Part shown: positions 32,642-36,039 of the stretch, piece after piece
Position numbering within the stretch: position 1 is the first letter of the stretch
Layout of the letters: each line of letters begins with the position of its first letter
Assembly (NCBI GenBank): GCA_964563465.1
Contig: CAZLVZ010000003.1
Location: 1-36,039 of the forward strand
Length of the DNA: 36,039 bases
Reading direction: 5' to 3'
Source of the DNA: JAYENY01 sp964563465
Lineage (GTDB): Bacteria; Patescibacteriota; Minisyncoccia; Minisyncoccales; PEYH01
Made by a program: the position numbers and the translations under genes
The notes under the pieces: model-generated
Seen by the model: only the letters and a program-made list of their open reading frames with translations
Database searches by the model: none
Told to the model about the DNA's origin: nothing

Positions 32642-35125
32642 ATGAACGATAAATATTTTACAAAAAGACCAGAGCTTAATCCAACTATTTATGTATATGA
32701 AATTCCGAATGCGGAGGATAGAAAAGGCTTGGTAAAAATTGGATATACGGCTCGTGGTGCAGGGGTGAGAATAAAAGAACAATTACAGACCTCTGGAGTT
32801 GAATACAGAATTTTATTGGAAGAAAGTGCTATCAGAAACGATGGTACCACTTTTGACGATCACGAAATACATAATTATCTAAAGAGGAAAAAAGTTGAAA
32901 ATACAGACGGAGAATGGTTCAGATGTAAGGTAAAAGATGTAAAAGCATCAATCTTGGCAATCAAGAATAGAGAAGAAAATATTGAGAATAGAATTTTTAA
33001 TTTTAAAATGAGACCTGAGCAAGAAAAAGCAGTTCAAAAAACATTACAATATTTTCAATCTACTAATGATATCTCTCATTTTTTATGGAATGCAAAAATG
33101 AGATTTGGAAAAACTTTTACTGCTTATCAACTTGCGAAAAGAATGGGGTTAAAAAAAGTATTAGTTCTGACCTTTAAGCCTGCCGTAGAAAATGCCTGGG
33201 AGGAAGACTTGACTATGCATAAAGATTTTGAAGGTTGGCAATTTTATTCTCAAAAAAGTAGATTAAATTTTAAGGATTTAAATATGAAAAAGCCGTTAGT
33301 TTGTTTTGGATCATTTCAAGATTTTTTGGGAACAAATTCTGCTGGTGGCGTAAAGTCTAAAAATAAGTGGGTGCATACTACAAATTGGGACATTGTGATA
33401 TTTGATGAATATCATTTTGGTGCTTGGAGAGATAAAACCAGAGAACTATTTGAAAAAGGTGAAGAAATAGAGAAAGACAAAATTGGAGAATTAGCGTTTA
33501 CGGACGGCGTAAAAATGGCTGAAGAAATAATGCCGATAACTGCAAATAATTATTTGTACTTGTCTGGCACACCTTTTAGAGCAATTAGTACTGGTGAATT
33601 TATAGAAGAGCAAATTTTTAACTGGACTTATTCGGATGAACAGAAAGCAAAGAAAGAATGGACAGAAAAAAATAATCCGTACGAATCGTTACCAAAAATG
33701 ATAATGATGACATATCAAATGCCCAATGCAATAAAGCATGTTGCCGAAGGCGGAGAGTTTAATGAATTTGATTTGAATATATTCTTTAAAGCAAAAAAGA
33801 ACGATGATGGAAAATACGACTTTATATATAAAGATTATGTGCAAAAGTGGCTTGATTTAATCAGGGGAAATTTTTTGACTACCGCTATTGATAACTTAAG
33901 ATTGAATAGAAAAAAACCACCATTTCCATTTTCTGATGTACGAATGCTAAATATTCTGACACATACTTTCTGGTTTTTACCATCAGTAGCATCTTGCTAT
34001 GCCATGAAAGATCTTATGCAAGAAAGACAAAATAAATTTTATCAAGAATATCAAATTGTTGTTGCGGCGGGGATAAAGGCTGGCATAGGAGTGGAGGCGA
34101 TAAGGCCAGTTCAAAAAGCTATGAAAAATCCTTTGGAGACAAAAACAATTACACTTTCTACTGGAAAACTAACAACCGGTGTTTCTATAAAACCATGGTC
34201 AGGAGTACTTATGTTAAGAAATTTAAGGAGTCCCGAAACATATTTTCAAACCGCTTTTCGTGTACAGACTCCTTGGGTGATTGATAATCCTGATGGAAAA
34301 TCTCCAAATAAAAAGGAAATTTTAAAAAGAGAATGTTATGTTTTTGACTTTGCGCCCAATAGGGCGTTATCACAAGTAGTAGACTATAGCTCAAATTTAA
34401 ATATTAAAGAAAAAGATCCAGAGAAGAAAGTTGCAGAGTTTATAAAGTTTTTACCAATTTTAGCTTATGACGGTAGCTCAATGAAAGAAATAGATGCTGT
34501 TGGCGTATTGGATATGGCAATGAGTGGAACAACAGCTACCCTGCTTGCTCGTCGCTGGGAGAGTGCATTGCTTGTAAATGTTGACAATGAAACATTAGCA
34601 AGATTGATGGATAATAAAGAAGCGATGAGAGTTTTAATGAGTATTGAGGGGTTTAGATCTCTAAATCAAGACATTGAGACAATCATTAATAAATCAGAAT
34701 CTGTTAAAAAAACAAAGCAAGAAGCTAACGAAAAAGATTTAACGAAAAAAGAAAAAAAGACCTTAAACGATGAAGAAAAAGAATACAGAAGTAAAAGAAA
34801 AGAAATTCAACAAAAACTTATCAAATTTGCAACTAGGATACCCGTATTTATGTATTTGACAGATTATAGAGAAAAAACTTTACGAGACGTGATTACACAG
34901 CTTGAACCGAAATTATTTAAAAAAGTAACTGGTTTAAATGTTAAGGATTTTGAATTATTAATGAGTTTAAATATTTTTAATAATGCCTTAATGAACGACG
35001 CTGTATATAAGTTTAAAAGATACGAAGATGCAAGCTTGGAATATACTGGAATTAATAAACATGAAGGAGAAGATGTTGGTGGCTTTGATACGGTTATAAG
35101 TGGCAAGGAATATAAAAATATTTAA
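32642..35125 (+). CDS. GIY-YIG/T5orf172-like nuclease fused to SF2 helicase (restriction-type)
   Basis: The 827-aa protein begins with a T5orf172/GIY-YIG-like domain (about 15-100): IYVY (16-19), KIGYT (32-36), R43, E75 in DHEIH and GEWFRC. A superfamily 2 helicase core follows: Walker A-like AKMRFGKT (151-158, with A in place of the first G), D255-E-Y-H258, motif III SGTPFR (308-313), and motifs near SPETYFQTAFRVQTPW (about 525-543). A Lys/Glu coiled region is at about 685-730. The layout suits an ATP-dependent restriction subunit paired with the upstream methylases. The gene starts 10 nt after RhuM. No additional PD-D/ExK nuclease is visible. Confidence 0.85.
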   Translation: MNDKYFTKRPELNPTIYVYEIPNAEDRKGLVKIGYTARGAGVRIKEQLQTSGVEYRILLEESAIRNDGTTFDDHEIHNYLKRKKVENTDGEWFRCKVKDVKASILAIKNREENIENRIFNFKMRPEQEKAVQKTLQYFQSTNDISHFLWNAKMRFGKTFTAYQLAKRMGLKKVLVLTFKPAVENAWEEDLTMHKDFEGWQFYSQKSRLNFKDLNMKKPLVCFGSFQDFLGTNSAGGVKSKNKWVHTTNWDIVIFDEYHFGAWRDKTRELFEKGEEIEKDKIGELAFTDGVKMAEEIMPITANNYLYLSGTPFRAISTGEFIEEQIFNWTYSDEQKAKKEWTEKNNPYESLPKMIMMTYQMPNAIKHVAEGGEFNEFDLNIFFKAKKNDDGKYDFIYKDYVQKWLDLIRGNFLTTAIDNLRLNRKKPPFPFSDVRMLNILTHTFWFLPSVASCYAMKDLMQERQNKFYQEYQIVVAAGIKAGIGVEAIRPVQKAMKNPLETKTITLSTGKLTTGVSIKPWSGVLMLRNLRSPETYFQTAFRVQTPWVIDNPDGKSPNKKEILKRECYVFDFAPNRALSQVVDYSSNLNIKEKDPEKKVAEFIKFLPILAYDGSSMKEIDAVGVLDMAMSGTTATLLARRWESALLVNVDNETLARLMDNKEAMRVLMSIEGFRSLNQDIETIINKSESVKKTKQEANEKDLTKKEKKTLNDEEKEYRSKRKEIQQKLIKFATRIPVFMYLTDYREKTLRDVITQLEPKLFKKVTGLNVKDFELLMSLNIFNNALMNDAVYKFKRYEDASLEYTGINKHEGEDVGGFDTVISGKEYKNI

Positions 35126-35219
35126 ATATTTAGTTTATAGTCAAGGTTTAAAAATAAAAACAAATTTAGATAAAAAAAAGTTAATAAAATTTTAAGGGAG
35201 ATTTTGGTGATAAAAATTT

Positions 35220-35324
35220 ATGAAAATATCAATTTTATTTAACTGGCCTCCATCTGAAGATTCTGCGAGGATTTCATTGGATCGCGAGGCCGAAAAACAA
35301 AATAAAATTTATGTTAAAAATTAA
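35220..35324 (+). CDS. Possible 34-aa small protein
   Basis: A short ORF begins MKISILFNWPPSEDSAR and ends by overlapping the start of the HEPN-like gene by 14 nt in another frame. A purine-rich GGTGA lies about 9 nt upstream. Residue content looks protein-like, but there is no recognised family. The 185-nt interval around it holds nothing else I can name apart from a GGCCTC/GAGGCC inverted pair (35244 and 35286). Confidence 0.25.
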   Translation: MKISILFNWPPSEDSARISLDREAEKQNKIYVKN

Positions 35325-36009
35325 TCGAAAAACGAGATATCTAAAAAACAAGGAAAAAATTCTCCCAGAAGCTGAAAAGATGTTCAGTAGACATTTTGCC
35401 GAAAAGAGCGAGTTCAAGAAATTTTTTGAGGATTTAAGCAATAAAAATAAGAATAAATTTTTAAAAATCTCATTTTTTTATTATCACCACTGGTGGAAAC
35501 TTGAAGAATCTTTCAAGAAAGATATAGATGATTTTTCTTTGATAATCTTTACTTCAATTATAGAATCTGCGATGTCTGATGTTAAATATAAAGACTTTTA
35601 TTCTTGGTATATTTCCGAATGTAAAAACAAAAAGAACAATGTGGAAAATTTATGGAGAGAATACAATGAGGAGCATGGAAGCACAAAAAAGATTATTTAC
35701 TTTTTTGAGAAATATTTATCCAAAGACGATCAAAGTAGCTTAGAGAATGGATTTAAAAAACGGAACAGTGGAGAAAAAAAGTTTTCTCCTTGCTCGTTAA
35801 AAGATATAGCGAAAATATTATACAAGTTAAGAAGTAAATTTGTTCATGATGCCGAATATATACCGATACCTATAGGAAATTACAATAAAATTGATTTTAC
35901 TAACAAACATAGAACTTATCGCTTGGAAGATATTACATTAGACGAAATACTAAACATACTTGAAAAAGGGATTGTAAAATATTTTAGAGAGTTAACAAAA
36001 AATAAATAA
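35311..36009 (+). CDS. HEPN-like protein of unknown function
   Basis: I do not recognise a named family. The 232-aa protein is all-alpha in character and has R174-S-K-F-V-H179, the R-x4-H motif of HEPN ribonucleases, within a helix (ILYKLRSKFVHDAEY) placed near the C-terminus as in abortive-infection HEPN proteins. The first half has a Tyr/His/Trp cluster (FFYYHHWWKLEESF). Position directly downstream of the restriction-type helicase suggests a defence accessory. It is AT-rich and lacks a Shine-Dalgarno. A non-catalytic role is possible. Confidence 0.6.
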   Translation: MLKINRKTRYLKNKEKILPEAEKMFSRHFAEKSEFKKFFEDLSNKNKNKFLKISFFYYHHWWKLEESFKKDIDDFSLIIFTSIIESAMSDVKYKDFYSWYISECKNKKNNVENLWREYNEEHGSTKKIIYFFEKYLSKDDQSSLENGFKKRNSGEKKFSPCSLKDIAKILYKLRSKFVHDAEYIPIPIGNYNKIDFTNKHRTYRLEDITLDEILNILEKGIVKYFRELTKNK

Positions 36010-36039
36010 TTTTTACAGTTGCTCAACGAGAAAAAATAA

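Overview
The window is AT-rich, gene-dense bacterial DNA with tightly packed, often overlapping genes. It most resembles a Candidate Phyla Radiation (Patescibacteria, probably Parcubacteria) genome. The reasons are self-splicing introns in the 23S rRNA, compact cell-wall operons with FemAB-type genes, and mostly Shine-Dalgarno-less starts. That placement is an inference from style, not a phylogeny.

Layout. (1) 1-2863: the 3' part of a 23S rRNA gene, entered near E. coli position 1064, then 5S rRNA. The 23S is broken by three group I introns with no ORF, after E. coli U2500, U2511 and U2656. The first two isolate an 11-nt exon from the peptidyl-transferase centre; the third sits in the sarcin-ricin loop. 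(2) 2909-14270, all plus strand: mreC, mreD, PBP2, lysS, a HATPase/DUF4325 signalling pair, serS, an alpha/beta hydrolase, a FemAB transferase, a membrane-fused MurF-like ligase and a DegT-type aminotransferase. The theme is cell shape, peptidoglycan and tRNA charging. (3) 14295-17660: four genes of clearly higher GC with strong Shine-Dalgarno sites and their own promoters and terminators: three secreted proteins (two of them Cys-rich) and a hypoxanthine phosphoribosyltransferase. (4) 17730-25172: a DUF167-TsaC fusion, a GerMN protein, a permuted papain-fold hydrolase (minus), a second FemAB, an FtsQ-like protein and two convergent GT39-type membrane glycosyltransferases (minus). (5) 25258-30056: prs (minus), divergent from grpE-dnaK-dnaJ, then tRNA-Lys(UUU). 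(6) 30278-36009: a defence-like island directly downstream of the tRNA: two methyltransferase ORFs, a 100-N assembly gap, RhuM, a GIY-YIG/helicase fusion and a HEPN-like protein.

Two expression styles coexist. Most genes have no Shine-Dalgarno, and several operon heads have a -10-like box only 6-8 nt before the start codon, as expected for leaderless mRNAs. Six genes (14295-14936, 15093, 15855, 17076, 19093-19776, 25258-26217) have a GGAGG-type site, a leader, their own promoter and usually a terminator; the four sampled by hand count have more GC than sampled neighbours. They may be acquired single-gene cassettes or a separately regulated native class.

The strongest points for follow-up are the intron-split catalytic core of the 23S rRNA, the two gene classes, and the tRNA-adjacent defence island.
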